A DNA stretch of 64,000 nt from DASRSS01 sp963799045 (GCA_963799045.1 CAWCVN010000007.1:620001-684000), one strand, 5' to 3'; counted from the stretch's first letter, positions 12,398 to 22,277 are shown. Program-made: numbers and translations. The notes: a model not told the origin generated them from the letters alone.

Positions 12398-13794
12398 CGG
12401 CGCTGGGCCGGGCGCGGCTCAACGGGACCTCGATGTGCAGCCGCCCGGCGGCGTCCGCGCGCAGCGTGCCCGTCCACGTGCCGGCCGGGCCGCTGACGTG
12501 CACGAGGTGGCGCGAGCGCGGGGCGTAGTCGGCCGGCGTGCGCACGCTGGCCGAGCCCACCCCGGCGAGGGTGAACCCGTGCGCGTCGGCCTGCCGCAGC
12601 CACGTCCAGGCCAGCGGGGCGGCGCGGTGGCTGGCCACCGTCCAGCCCCACTGCGTCCAGGTCGGCTCGACGCAGCGGTAGGACACCGTGACCGGCGGCG
12701 GGGCCGGGTGCGCGAAGACGGCCATCATGCGCGGCACGAACTCGGTGAGGTCGCGCGCCCAGTACCCGAAGGTGTGCGTGCCGTACACGTAGTCGTCCAG
12801 GTAGTACGGGACGCCGGCGGCCTTGGCGATCGTCGGCGAAGCCGAGCGTGGACAGGTGGGTCATGAACTCGATGCCCATGGCGCCCGGGTTGGGCGCCCC
12901 GGTGTCGAGCGGACCGGGCAGGCCGGTGGCGGTGTAGAGGTCCAGCGACGTGTGCGCCAGGTTGGTCACCAGCCGGGCGGGGTCGTGGCCGCGCCAGTTG
13001 AGCTCGTCGGTCAGGTGCGGGCCGAACATCGCGTCCGGCTCGACACCGTCGAGCAAGCTCGCCGTGGCGTCGATGACGCCGGTGGCGCCGGCCTCGATCA
13101 CCGGGTCGGAGGTGATGTCCGGCGCGCCGGAGAACGAGCCCGCGACCGCGAACAGGTCGGGGTGGCGCGCGGCGTAGCTGAACGCGCCGAACCCGCCCTG
13201 GGACAGCCCCGCGATCGCGCGCCCGGAGCGGTCGGCCACCGTGCGCAGGTTGGCGTCGACGAACGGGATGAGCTCGTCGATGTGGAACGTCTCCCACTGC
13301 GAGGGCCCGAGCGCGGTGGAGCGGTCCCACCAGTTGGTGAACCAGCCGCCGCCGTCGCCGTCGAAGCCGGCGTCGGGCATGACGACGATCAGTGGCAGGC
13401 CGGCGGTGGTCTGCTCGGCGTTGCCGGCCTCGATCCAGTCGTCGGCGCCGCCGGAGGTGCCGTGGAACAGGTACAGCACCGGGTAGCGCGCGCGGCCGGC
13501 GGCATGGCCGGCGGTGTAGTCGGCGGGCAGCAGGATCCGCAGCCGGACGGCCCGACCGCCGAGCGCGGGCGTGCTGACCGACAGCGCCCACTCACGCCCG
13601 TCGACCGGCGCCGCGCTCACCACGTGCAGGCCGGCGGCGTCGGCGAACGTCACCGGCGGCGGGGCGGCGGTGGCCGGGGCCGCGACGGCGAGCGTGGTCA
13701 GCAGCCCGGTCAGCGCCCCGGCCAGCGCCCCGACCAGCGCCCCGGCCAGCGCGATTATCAGCGGAGTACGGACGACTCGGGCGCGGCGTCGCAT
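12384..13794 (-). CDS. Secreted alpha/beta-hydrolase esterase, antigen-85/esterase D type, frameshifted
   Basis: An exported hydrolase. An N-terminal hydrophobic signal (TPLIIALAGALVGALAGAL) ends near PATAAPPP. The nucleophile elbow GLSQGG lies in AIAGLSQGGFGAFSYAARHP. Conserved blocks YPVLYLFHGTSGGADDW and IVVMPDAGFDGDGGGWF fit the PF00756 family, which includes mycolyltransferases and simple esterases. The frame shifts near 12.84 kb, and the rest from YGTHTFGYWARDLTEF runs to the stop. ATG 13794 is chosen because it begins the signal peptide and sits 13 bp after the operator-like repeat. Mycolate transfer is not implied without other mycolate genes. Confidence 0.76.
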
Positions 13795-13807
13795 CCGGGC
13801 AGTATTG

Positions 13808-13823
13808 CGAACAATAGTGTTCG
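13808..13823. promoter_or_regulatory. Inverted repeat CGAACA-N4-TGTTCG upstream of the esterase (second copy)
   Basis: Arms are identical to the site at 10326-10341, with spacer ATAG and flanking G/C extending the palindrome to GCGAACA/TGTTCGC. It ends 13 bases before the esterase ATG, close enough to block transcription or initiation. Confidence 0.6.
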
Positions 13824-13894
13824 CAGCAACTCGGCGGCGAGCGGACCCGCGGCGGGGGTTCCGGCCGGCGATCGGCACCCGCCCGCCCGGCGCC

Positions 13895-14732
13895 TCAGCT
13901 CGGGCGCAGCTCCAGCAGCCGCACCTGCTGCTCGTCCTTCGCGGCGGGCTTGGCGCAGCTCGGGTAGGGGGTGGCGACGGTCTCGACGGCCAGCCGCGCG
14001 GTCCAGTGCTCGTCGCCGGCGGCGAGGTCGACCGTCCAGCTGCCGGGGCCGTCCTGGGCGCGCGAGCGCACCCGCACCTCCTCCGGGCGGGCCAGGCCGG
14101 TGCGCTCGAGCAGGTGGGCGAGCGCGGCCTGCTCGACGGGCGGGTGGCCGATCAGCCCGCGCAGCTGCGCGGGCAGCACCCCGCCCCGCTCGGTGACGGC
14201 CACCAGCTCGGCCAGCGCCTCGGTGGGCACCCGCCCGTACAGGGCGCCGACCGGCAGCGCGAGCACGATCGGCGCGAACCGGTGCCCGCCGGTGTGGCTG
14301 CACTCCCACACCCGGCCGGGGCGCAGCGCGGCGAGGCGGGCCGCGACGGGCCGGCCGAGCACGGCGCAGCAGACGTCGCGCTTGCTGTGCGCGCACACCA
14401 GGTAGGCCGGTTCGGCCTCCGGCGTGCCGGCGCTGCCGTCCAGGGCGCTGCCGTCCAGGGGCAGGCCGAGCAGGTCGGCGTCGGCGTCGAAGTGGCCCCA
14501 GCGCAGGCCGTCGCGCCGCCCGGCGGGCAGCACGGCCCACCGGCGCGGGCTGCCGGTGCTGCGGCCGGGCCGGCGGATGGCCAGCACCCGCAGGCCGGCC
14601 CGCGCTGGCGCGGCGCTCGAGCGCGGCCGCGACCTCGGCGTCGAAGCGGGAGGCCGCCAGCCCGGCGTGCCCCCAGGGGCCGGGCTGCTCGACGAGCAGC
14701 AGGCCGGGCTGGGTGAAGGCGGTGCCGAGCAT
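13895..14732 (-). CDS. Sucrase/ferredoxin-like family protein, frameshifted
   Basis: MLGTAFTQPGLLLVEQPGPWG opens the protein; after RFDAEVAAALERRASAG the frame changes near 14.60 kb to VLAIRRPGRSTG. The long second part has AYLVCAHSKRDVCCAVLGRP and VWECSHTGGHRFAPIVLALP, cysteine/histidine blocks typical of sucraseferredoxin-like proteins with a thioredoxin-like [2Fe-2S] fold. It ends at a TGA after VRLLELRPS. A possible further N-terminus in an overlapping frame (CSARSAARGEP) has no start codon. Function unknown; presumably a redox protein. It follows menG on the same strand. Confidence 0.72.
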
Positions 14733-14783
14733 CGGCTCGCCGCGGGCGGCCGAGCGGGCCGAGCAGGTCGACCGCGCCGGCGA

Positions 14784-15509
14784 TCAGCGGCTCAGCCACG
14801 CGCGCCTCGGCTCGCGGCGCTCGGCCAGGTGCAAGGCGACGACGCCGAAGGTGAGGTCGCGGTAGCGCACGCCGCCCCAGCCGGCGTCGGCGATCATGCG
14901 GCCCAGCGCCTCCCGGTCCGGCCAGGCCTTGATCGACTCGGCGAGGTAGACGTACGCCTCGGGGTTGGAGGCGACCCGGGAGGCGATCCAGGGCAGCAGC
15001 CGCAGCATGACGTTCACGTACAGCGCCCGGATCACCCGCGAGGTGGGCCGGCTGAACTCGCACACCAGCAGCCGGCCGCCGGGGCGGACCACCCGCGCCA
15101 TCTCGGCCAGCGCGCGCGGCACGTCGGCGACGTTGCGCAGCCCGAAGCTGATCGTCACCGCGTCGAAGGCGCCGTCGGCGAACGGCAGCCGGGTGGCGTC
15201 GCCGGCCACGAACGGCAGCTCGCGGCGCCGGCGGTGCGCCCGGCCGGCGCGCAGCATGCCGAGGGAGAAGTCGCATGCGACGGCCCGGGCCCCGGAGCGC
15301 GGCAGCTCGGCGGTCGAGACGCCGGTGCCGGCGGCCAGGTCGAGCACCCGCTGGCCGGGGCGCAGCTGCAGCACCTGGCGGGTGCTCCTGCGCCAGGACC
15401 GGTCCAGGCCGAAGGACAGCACGGTGTTGGTGAGGTCGTAGCGGCGGGCAACTCCGTCGAACATCGCGGCCACGTCGTGCGGTCGCTTGTCCAGCGTCGC
15501 TCTGCTCAC
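14784..15509 (-). CDS. menG: Demethylmenaquinone methyltransferase
   Basis: Methylates demethylmenaquinone with SAM, the last menaquinone step. The 241-residue protein has the UbiE/MenG opening KRPHDVAAMFDGVARRYDLT, the SAM motif RVLDLAAGTGVSTAEL at about residues 54-69, and FDAVTISFGLRNVADVPRAL in the middle. The start is a GTG (VSRATLDKRP). It is the most upstream of seven menaquinone-related genes spread over the window and has no close menaquinone partner here. Confidence 0.92.
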   Translation of the reverse strand: MSRATLDKRPHDVAAMFDGVARRYDLTNTVLSFGLDRSWRRSTRQVLQLRPGQRVLDLAAGTGVSTAELPRSGARAVACDFSLGMLRAGRAHRRRRELPFVAGDATRLPFADGAFDAVTISFGLRNVADVPRALAEMARVVRPGGRLLVCEFSRPTSRVIRALYVNVMLRLLPWIASRVASNPEAYVYLAESIKAWPDREALGRMIADAGWGGVRYRDLTFGVVALHLAERREPRRAWLSR

Positions 15510-15663
15510 ATGCGCTCCGATGATTGGGCGGGTCGGCAGGGGGCTACCCCGGGCCGGCGCCTGGGTTGCGCGCGACCGCGAGTACCGATTCTATGGCCCG
15601 CGCCGCAGCGCCGCGGCCGCCGCCTGCTGCCCGGGCCCGGCCCGGGCAGCCGCCCGCCCGGTG

Positions 15664-16077
15664 CTACTTCGTCGGCGACGCCGAGGCGCCGGTCTGCTTG
15701 GTCACCAGCGCGGTGATCGCGGCGCGGTCCTTGCTCGATGTGCCGGGCTTCAAGAACACGTCCAGCCGGTGCGCGTTCGGGTAGTAGGTGACGTTGTTGA
15801 CGCCGGCGAGCTTGGACACCTTGCCGGCCAGCTTCTTGTACTGCGCCATGGTGACGTGCGCGAAGTGCAGCACGTTCGGGCTGGCCGGGGTGCTGGTGCC
15901 GCTGCCGCTGGTGGTGCCGCTGCCGGTGGGGGCCGGGGTGGTGACGGGTGCGGAGGCGCTGGTCGTGGGGGTGCTGCCGCCGCCGGAGCTGCTGCAGGCG
16001 GCGGCGCCGGCCACCAGCCCCACACAGGCCGTGGCGGCAAGGAACAAACGTGACGTATTGGCGGTCCAGTTGCGCAT
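15664..16077 (-). CDS. Putative lipoprotein of unknown function
   Basis: A 137-residue exported protein. The signal peptide LFLAATACVGLVAGAAACSS ends in a lipobox with the cysteine at about residue 28. A Ser/Thr/Gly/Pro-rich linker of about 40 residues follows. The C-terminal domain (VLHFAHVTMAQYKKLAGKVS...VTYYPNAHRLDVFLKPGTS) vaguely resembles the small extracellular domain of FtsX-type permeases, a weak resemblance only. TAGACT lies six bases upstream of the ATG, a likely -10 of a leaderless transcript. Confidence 0.6.
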   Translation of the reverse strand: MRNWTANTSRLFLAATACVGLVAGAAACSSSGGGSTPTTSASAPVTTPAPTGSGTTSGSGTSTPASPNVLHFAHVTMAQYKKLAGKVSKLAGVNNVTYYPNAHRLDVFLKPGTSSKDRAAITALVTKQTGASASPTK

Positions 16078-16228
16078 CGGCCGAGTCTAACCAGCGCAGG
16101 TTGCCGGCGACCGAGGCGTCATTCCACCTTCACAGCGTCACCGTTTGCGCCCCGCGCCGGGTCGGCCGGGCTGGCGTTAGCAGCCGCCGGCTCGCGGTCG
16201 CGCCGCGGTGGGGTGCGCAGATGCCGAA

Positions 16229-16260
16229 CGGGGCGGCCCTCCTGGTGGAGAGCCGCCCCG
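16229..16260 (-). terminator. Stem-loop behind the surface-protein gene
   Basis: CGGGGCGGC (16229-16237) pairs with GCCGCCCCG (16252-16260) around a 14-nt loop. It lies about 40 bp past the stop of the large surface-protein gene. No T-run follows, as is common for high-GC terminators. Confidence 0.5.
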
Positions 16261-16298
16261 TCGGGACTAGCTGGGTACTGCTGGGTACTGCGTTCGGG

Positions 16299-19091
16299 CT
16301 ACTTGATGACCGCGGAGACGCGCTCGGACAAGTGCTCGACGTAGTCACTGCCGGCCATGCGGGCCTTCAGGATGTACGTCTGGCCCGAGACCAGGTTGAC
16401 CCAGCTGGGCGTGCGCCCGGCCGGTGGAGTCGGTCAGCGCCGAACCCAGGTACACCAGGGTGGCCTTGTGGCCGTGAACCTTGTGCACGTAGTACACCTT
16501 GATCTTGCGGTTGGCCACGACCGGGTTGGTCTGCGCGGCGATGTTCACCGTGCCGGCCTTACGCGAGACCGCACCGAGCCACACGTACTCGTTCGGCTTG
16601 TGCGACGGCGGCGGCGTGGCGCTGGCGACCCGGATGGTCGCCGTGCCGGTGACACCCTTCACGGTGAAGCGCACCGTGTCGACACCGGCGTGGGTCGGGA
16701 TGTAGTAGAAGTACCCCGACCGTCAACGCCACTGGAGTCCCGGCCGGTCGCCGAGTTCGCACCCGACACCGTGAAGGTCCCCGACTGGACGCCGTTCGGC
16801 CACACCGAGAAGACGACCTTCTCGGCCTTGCCCACGGTGGCACCGCGGACACCGGCGACAACAACCTTGTTCACCGCCGCGACGGTGTACTTCGCGGTCG
16901 GCCGTGTTTTCGGCGCCGCCGGAGCGTCAGCACTTGTGTCGAGTGCCGTGATCGTGCCGTCCGCACTACCTGCAGTGATGGTGACCGAAACGGTGCCGTT
17001 CGGCCCGGTGGTCACGGTAAGGGGCGAGACGTTGCCCGGCAGAACGCTCGGGTCGGACGCCGTGAACGTGATGCTCTGACCGGAAACGCCGTTACCCAGA
17101 GCATCGACGACCTTCGCGGTGAACGTCGCCGAACCACCGGCCGTGACCGCACCGCTGGGGCCGGCGAGAGAGACCTCGACGGGAGCACCAACGGTGTAGG
17201 TGATCGGAGAAGCGGTCGCCGTGATCGACCCTGCCTTAGCGGTAACCGTCTGCGTACGGCCTGAGCCGAGCCGACGTAAACAGTAGCGACGCCGCTGCCG
17301 TTCGTCAGCGCCGTAACGGACTTTCCGCCGCTGGGAGTTGACCGAGGAGTCCAAGCCTACAAAGCCCTGGTTGACGGTCACCATCACTGGCTGACCAGCA
17401 ATCGTGCCGCCAGCGTTGGAGACGGTGAACGTCACGGGCTGGTTGTAGGTCTTGCTGACCGCGTGGGAGGTGGTTCCGACGGCGCCAGCAACGACGCTGG
17501 TCGGCGCCACGGACGCGACGTAGTGGACAGTGACGGGGGCTGGCTTCACGGACGACTGGCCAGCAACGCTGGTGAACGTGACAGTCTCGTCGCTGAACGA
17601 GGCGGCGTTCGTAAGCCCACTGTGATCCGTGTACGTCACGTTCGCCACGCCGTTGCTACCGATCGTCGCCGTCTTGCCCGTGACAGCATTGCCATTGGTG
17701 CTCGTCACGTTGAACACGACGGCGCTCCCGACGCCGGCCGGGTTGCCGAACTGGTCCTTCACCGTCACGGGAATGGTGACGGTACCGCCCGGGCTGTTGT
17801 CAACTGCCGTCAGACGATTGTCCGTCGCGCTGGTGACGGCTGGCGACTCGAAGTCGTAGGTCTCGTCCGCGTTGCTGAGGTAGAGGCCCGTCCCGACGGT
17901 CGACGACTCGCTGACGTAGGTCTCGACATTGATCTTGTTGCCGTTCTTCGACTGTGCGGCGGTGAGCGGAATGCTCATAGCGACCTGACCGTTCGAGTCG
18001 GTGACACCGGCCATGTACCGCTTGCCGTTGTTCCACGCGGTGCCGTCGTAGATGTAGACATCCAGCGCGACGTGGGCGCCAACGACCGGATTACTGCTGG
18101 AGTCCAGAATCGTGGCGGTCGCCGTCACCGAGCTGACACCAGCCGCAACAACCCCACTGCCGTTGTCCTCAGCGAGGGCAAGCGTGGAGTTTGAAGAGGA
18201 TGCAGCGGGAGTGTTCGTCAGGTTGAACGTCGAACTCGCCGTCGGCTCGCCGGGGTCAGCCGTCGGGGTGCCACCGCTCGTCGCGTTGTTCACCCAGAAG
18301 TTGACGGTTCCGCTGCCACCTGTAGCTACACCGAGCTGACTGGCGGTCCGGTCAAGGACTGTCCGCCCATTCGTGTCAGTGAGACCGCTGATGTTCACCG
18401 GGGCGGAGGTGCTGCTGCCAGTCGTAACCGAGTAGGTCACCGTGGCACCGATGACCGGCACACCGGAGGCGTTGGTTGCCGTGACAGTGAACTGTGCTGG
18501 GGCCGCATCCGCGGTGTAGCCGCTGTTGCCAGTCGCCGATGCGGCGAGGCTCGTAACATTGGCGTTGGCGCTTCCGGCAGACGCAACTTCGTTCAGCGTC
18601 GTGCTGTCAACGACAGTCGTGCTCGCCGCGCCACCGTCATCCGCAGCTACCTTGATGTCGACGGTGCCTGCGGTGTTCGAGGCGACCGTGAAAGTCGCGG
18701 TACCGGAAGTCGTGGTTTCCGTGGTGGTCACCGTCGTCTTGACAGCCTTCGGCGGCGTTCCGCCGTCGTTCGTGCCGGTCGTCGTGGTTCCGTCAACAGT
18801 CAGGTCCGGCCCGTTCGCCGCGCCAGACGCCGGCGTCTCGGACACCGATACGTGGACCGTGGTGCCATTAGTAACGGCGTTACCGCTCGAATCCTTGGCG
18901 GTGATCGTGAGCGTCTTGGTCTGGCCCACGATGACCGAGGCGCCCTTCGGCGCGACTGAGACGCTTGCCGAAGTCGGTGCTGCGCTGGCGGGGTTCGCGA
19001 GCGCGATGCCGGCTGCGACGGTGGCGGCCACCGTCGCAATGCCGATGCCCGCGCGAAGCGGTACGCCCCTGCGGCTTTCTGGATCTCTCAT
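16299..19091 (-). CDS. Secreted surface protein with repeated Big/Ig-like domains, frameshifted in places
   Basis: About 930 residues. A signal peptide (IATVAATVAAGIALANPASA) is followed by Thr/Ser/Val-rich Ig-like repeats; typical repeat cores are TITAKDSSGNAV, TVTATNASGVPVIGATV, TATILDSSSNPVVGAHV and VTVKDQFGNPAGVGSAV, as in bacterial Big_1 domains. Two compensating indels lie between about 17.25 and 17.33 kb, and two more near 16.73 and 16.42 kb. The true C-terminus is VNLVSGQTYILKARMAGSDY to SERVSAVIK. GGAAGGA six bases before the ATG is a good ribosome site. No sortase motif or C-terminal anchor was seen. The gene looks less GC-rich than its neighbours, which may mean transfer. Confidence 0.72.
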
Positions 19092-19173
19092 TCTTGTCCT
19101 TCCGGGACGTGTGGCCAGCGCGCCGCTGACCGCGTTCGTTGTTCGGTGGTGCGTTCCCGCCCCCCCGAACTGC

Positions 19174-19191
19174 TCTTCCAAAACGAAGAGG
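19174..19191. promoter_or_regulatory. Small inverted repeat in the 5' region of the surface-protein gene
   Basis: CTCTTC and GAAGAG flank CAAAAC about 85 bp upstream of the surface-protein ATG. The 248-bp gap 19092-19339 shows no other clear element apart from a weak GTCCG/CGGAC pair near 19320. It could be an operator or an RNA hairpin; the role is unknown. Confidence 0.3.
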
Positions 19192-19339
19192 CTGCGGCAG
19201 CATACCGATATCGCCGCATTGCTTAGTGAGGCGACTCCCAGCATGTCGCGGGCCAACACTAACCAGATCTTGGGGCCGAAGTAAACCCATACGGGTGCGA
19301 CACGCGGCCCGGGTGAGTTGTCCGGATGTGATACGGACC

Positions 19340-20221
19340 TTAAGACCCTGGCGCGGCCGCGGTCGCGGGGTTCGCCAGCCGCACGGCGCCGAGCACGACC
19401 AGGGCCAGGCACACCGCGTAGCCGGCCAGGTGCCCGGCGTCGAGCGGGACGCGCTCGCCGAGCAGGACGCCGCCCAGCACCACCGCGCTGAGCGGGTCCG
19501 CGGACAGGTTCGCCGGCAGCGTCGCGGCCAGCTTGCCGACCTGGAACGACATCTGCGTCAGCACCACCCCGCCGAGCCCGAGCAGCGCGATCGCCAGCAG
19601 CGGCAGCACCCCGCGGTCGGTGCTCAGCAGCCCCCGCGCGCCGCCGGCGCCCCGCCACTGCTTCGACGCGGCGTCGACCATCACCCCGAGCGTGCCGAAG
19701 AAGACCCCGCCCACCGTGCCGTACATCGCGGCGCGCACCACCGGGTGGTGGCCGGTGACCGCGATCGCGCCCAGCAGCCCGGCGACGAGGATGATCACCA
19801 CGAAGGTGGCGACCCGCTTCGGGGCGGGCACGGTGGCCGTCGGCGGGTTGCCGATCAGGACGAGGAAGCCGGCCAGCCCGGTGCCGACCACCGCGCACGC
19901 GGCGTAGTCGGCCAGCCGCGGCCGCGGCCCGCCGACCAGCGAGCCGACGAACAACGCGACCGGCAGCATCAGCACCACCAGCGGCTGCACCAGCACCACC
20001 GAGCCCACCGCGAGCGCGGCGATCTGCAGGCCGAAGCCGACCACGTCCCCGCCGGCCGCGAGCAGCCACCGCGCGCTGCGCAGCGACCTGAACAAACCCT
20101 GAGCGTCGACATCGCCGTCGAGGCCGTCGCCGCGGTGCACCGCACTGTGCTGGAAGACCGAGGAGGTGCCGTAGACCGCCGCGGAGGTGACGCCGAGAGC
20201 GATGGCGGCGGTGGCGGACAC
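19340..20221 (-). CDS. DMT (EamA-like) family membrane transporter
   Basis: A 293-residue polytopic protein with about nine hydrophobic segments, for example VVGFGLQIAALAVGSVVLVQ, VATFVVIILVAGLLGAIAV and LAGYAVCLALVVLGAVRLA. The repeat architecture and PLSAVVLGGVLLGERVPLDA near the end match the drug/metabolite transporter superfamily. The substrate cannot be inferred. The GTG start has TACGCT seven bases upstream, suggesting a leaderless transcript. Confidence 0.8.
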   Translation of the reverse strand: MSATAAIALGVTSAAVYGTSSVFQHSAVHRGDGLDGDVDAQGLFRSLRSARWLLAAGGDVVGFGLQIAALAVGSVVLVQPLVVLMLPVALFVGSLVGGPRPRLADYAACAVVGTGLAGFLVLIGNPPTATVPAPKRVATFVVIILVAGLLGAIAVTGHHPVVRAAMYGTVGGVFFGTLGVMVDAASKQWRGAGGARGLLSTDRGVLPLLAIALLGLGGVVLTQMSFQVGKLAATLPANLSADPLSAVVLGGVLLGERVPLDAGHLAGYAVCLALVVLGAVRLANPATAAAPGS

Positions 20222-20589
20222 GTCAACAAGCGTAGCCAGCGAGGGCGAGCACCTTGCGCCCGCGAGCCGCGCCGGGCAACGTCCGGGCCGGCGCCCCGTC
20301 CTTGATCAAAGTAGCGCTACGGTCGATATGCGACCGCACAGCTACTTCGATGACGCCGTCGCGCCGCCAGGGGCGTCCGCCAGCCGCCGGCCCGGGCGAA
20401 TGCCGTACGCCGTCGTACAGCGCCGTGCAACGTCCGGGCGGGTCAGCGCGTCTAGAGGTACGGAGCGTTCCCAGCGCCACAAAGTCGGGACCACGGTCCC
20501 GAACCGACCAGGTCCTCGGCCCGCGCCGGACCGGGGACCCGGTCGGGACCCACCGCACCGGTCGCCCTGCGGGGCGCCCGGCCCATCCC
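20222..20589. other. Gene-free spacer with hairpin elements
   Basis: No credible coding region. It contains the family B nested palindrome (20302-20352), a stem TCGGGACC/GGTCCCGA at 20485-20502, and the self-complementary GACCGGG/CCCGGTC near 20529. The first 15 bases hold the DMT promoter box. Confidence 0.5.
20302..20352 (-). repeat. Nested palindrome, family B copy 1
   Basis: Outer arms GATCAAAGTAGC and GCTACTTCGAT enclose an inner hairpin GGTCG-ATATG-CGACC. Read on the minus strand it aligns with copies at 22278-22329 and 23382-23434, which share GGTCGCATATCGACC and GCTACTTCGATC. Confidence 0.75.
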
Positions 20590-21018
20590 CTACGCCGAGC
20601 CGCTGTCCCGGTCGATCAGCGTCGTCAACATGCCGGTGATCTGCTGCATGCCCTCGGCCGCGCTACCGAATCCGGCGCGCAGCTCGCTCTCGAGCAGGTC
20701 AAGGCGCTGATCCACGCCGTCGAAGCGCTGGTCCATCTGCTCGAAGCGCTGGTCCACCTGCTCGAAGCGCTGGTCCACGCCGTCGAAGCGCTGAGCCACC
20801 TGCTTGAACTGGCCGGCGGTCTGCTGCCCGAGGCCGTTCAGCGCCACACGCAGCGCGTCCAGCCGCTGGTTCACCTCGGAGAAGTCCCGATCCACCGCCG
20901 ACGCCATGTGCCGGGCCGCAAGGGCGTCCTGCGTGGCCCTGCTCAGGTCGCCCTCCAGCCGGTCAACCCGCGACTCGACCGAATCGACGCGCGCTTCCAG
21001 ATTCTCGTCACCAGCCAT
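20590..21018 (-). CDS. Coiled-coil protein with heptad-period repeats, function unknown
   Basis: A 142-residue soluble, highly charged protein. From about residue 73 a near-perfect seven-residue unit, DQRFEQV/M or DQRFDGV, repeats about six times within VAQRFDGVDQRFEQVDQRFE and the following segment, and predicts a long coiled coil. The N-terminal part (ARVDSVESRVDRLEGDLSRA) is also heptad-like. No signal peptide or membrane segment. It ends ITGMLTTLIDRDSGSA. It lies 66 bp after mqnC on the same strand; no function can be assigned. Confidence 0.65.
   Translation of the reverse strand: MAGDENLEARVDSVESRVDRLEGDLSRATQDALAARHMASAVDRDFSEVNQRLDALRVALNGLGQQTAGQFKQVAQRFDGVDQRFEQVDQRFEQMDQRFDGVDQRLDLLESELRAGFGSAAEGMQQITGMLTTLIDRDSGSA
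20721..20804. repeat. 21-bp tandem repeat inside the coiled-coil gene
   Basis: Units beginning CGAAGCGCTG start at 20721, 20742, 20763 and 20784, each encoding three heptads' worth of coding per 21 bp (one heptad per unit). Such in-frame repeats can expand or contract by slippage. Confidence 0.7.
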
Positions 21019-21084
21019 GCCAGCACGGTAATCCCCGTCCGCGAACCCGGCGAGAGTTATCCACAGGCCCTCGGCCTGCGCGCG

Positions 21085-22254
21085 TCAGCTCGCGGAGGCG
21101 ACGGGGAGCAGCTTCAGCGCCGTCGAGCTGAAATGCGAGTGCACCCGCTCGTCCACCGGGTCGTTCGCCGGGTCCTCGTGCACCACCAGGTGGTTGTACA
21201 GGGTGTCCCGCTGGGCCGGGATGCGCCCGGCGCCGCGGATCAGCTCGATCAGCTCGGTGCGGTTGCTGCGGTGCCTGGCCCCGGCCGAGGAGACCACGTT
21301 CTCCTCCAGCATCACCGAGCCCAGGTCGTCGGCGCCGTAGTGCAGGGTCAGCTGGCCGATGTCCTTGCCGGTCGTCAGCCACGAGCCCTGCAGGTGGTTG
21401 ACGTTGTCGAAGAACAGCCGGGCCAGCGCCACCATCCGCAGGTACTCCAGGCTGGTGGCCTGGGTGCGGCCCTTGAGGTGGTTGTTCTCCGGCTGATAGG
21501 TCCACGGGATGAAGCTGCGGAACCCGCCGGTGCGGTCCTGCACGTCGCGGATCATCCGCAGGTGCTCGATCCGCTCGGCGTTGGTCTCCCCGGTGCCCAT
21601 CATGAACGTCGCGGTGGACTCCACGCCGAGCCGGTGCGCGGCCTCCATCACCGACAGCCAGGTCTCGCCGTCCTCCTTCAGCGGGGCGATGGCCGTCCGC
21701 GGGCGCTTGACCAGGATCTCGGCACCGGCCCCGGCGAAGCTGTCCAGCCCCGCCGCCTTCAACCGGCCGATGACCGTGACGTGGTCCAGCCCGGAGGTGC
21801 GGCCGATGTGCACGACCTCGGAGGCCCCCAGCGAGTGCAGCACCAACTGGGGGTACTGCTTCTTAATGGCGGCGAAGGTCTGCTCGTACCACTCGATGCC
21901 CAGCTCGGGCGAGTGCCCGCCCTGCAGCATGATCTGGGTGGCCCCCAGCTCGACGGCCTCGCCGCAGCGGCGCAGGATCTCGTCCAGCTCGTGCGTCCAG
22001 CCCTCCTTGTGGCCGGGCGCGCGGTAGAACGCGCAGAACTTGCACGCCGTCACACACACGTTGGTGTAGTTGATGTTGCGGTCGATGATGTAGGTCGCGA
22101 TGTTGTCCGGGTAGCGGCGCCGGCGCACCGCGTCCGCGGCCAGCCCCAGCGCGTGCAGCGGCGCCTCGGTGTACAGCAGCAGCGCCTCGTCCGGGCTGAT
22201 GCGGCCACCGTCGGCAGCGTGATCGAGCAGGCGCGAGATCTCGGACGCACTCAT
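21085..22254 (-). CDS. mqnC: Cyclic dehypoxanthinyl futalosine synthase
   Basis: A radical SAM enzyme that cyclises dehypoxanthine futalosine in the futalosine menaquinone route. The 389-residue protein has the [4Fe-4S] motif CVTACKFC with cysteines at 67, 71 and 74. GATQIMLQGGHSPELGIEWY and RSFIPWTYQPENNHLKG are typical of MqnC. TAGGCT seven bases before the ATG suggests leaderless transcription. The C-terminal NHLVVHEDPANDPVDERVHS fits the family. It is well separated from mqnA and mqnE. Confidence 0.94.
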   Translation of the reverse strand: MSASEISRLLDHAADGGRISPDEALLLYTEAPLHALGLAADAVRRRRYPDNIATYIIDRNINYTNVCVTACKFCAFYRAPGHKEGWTHELDEILRRCGEAVELGATQIMLQGGHSPELGIEWYEQTFAAIKKQYPQLVLHSLGASEVVHIGRTSGLDHVTVIGRLKAAGLDSFAGAGAEILVKRPRTAIAPLKEDGETWLSVMEAAHRLGVESTATFMMGTGETNAERIEHLRMIRDVQDRTGGFRSFIPWTYQPENNHLKGRTQATSLEYLRMVALARLFFDNVNHLQGSWLTTGKDIGQLTLHYGADDLGSVMLEENVVSSAGARHRSNRTELIELIRGAGRIPAQRDTLYNHLVVHEDPANDPVDERVHSHFSSTALKLLPVASAS

Positions 22255-22277
22255 GGCCGCCAGCCTAGTTGCCGGGG

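Noticed and set aside
12384..13794. Mycolyltransferase naming of the esterase
   Set aside because: The fold and nucleophile elbow are shared by esterase D; no mycolate synthesis genes in the window support it.
20222..20589. Possible tRNA or small RNA in the hairpin-rich spacer
   Set aside because: No cloverleaf, no T-loop GTTCGA-type motif, hairpins too short.
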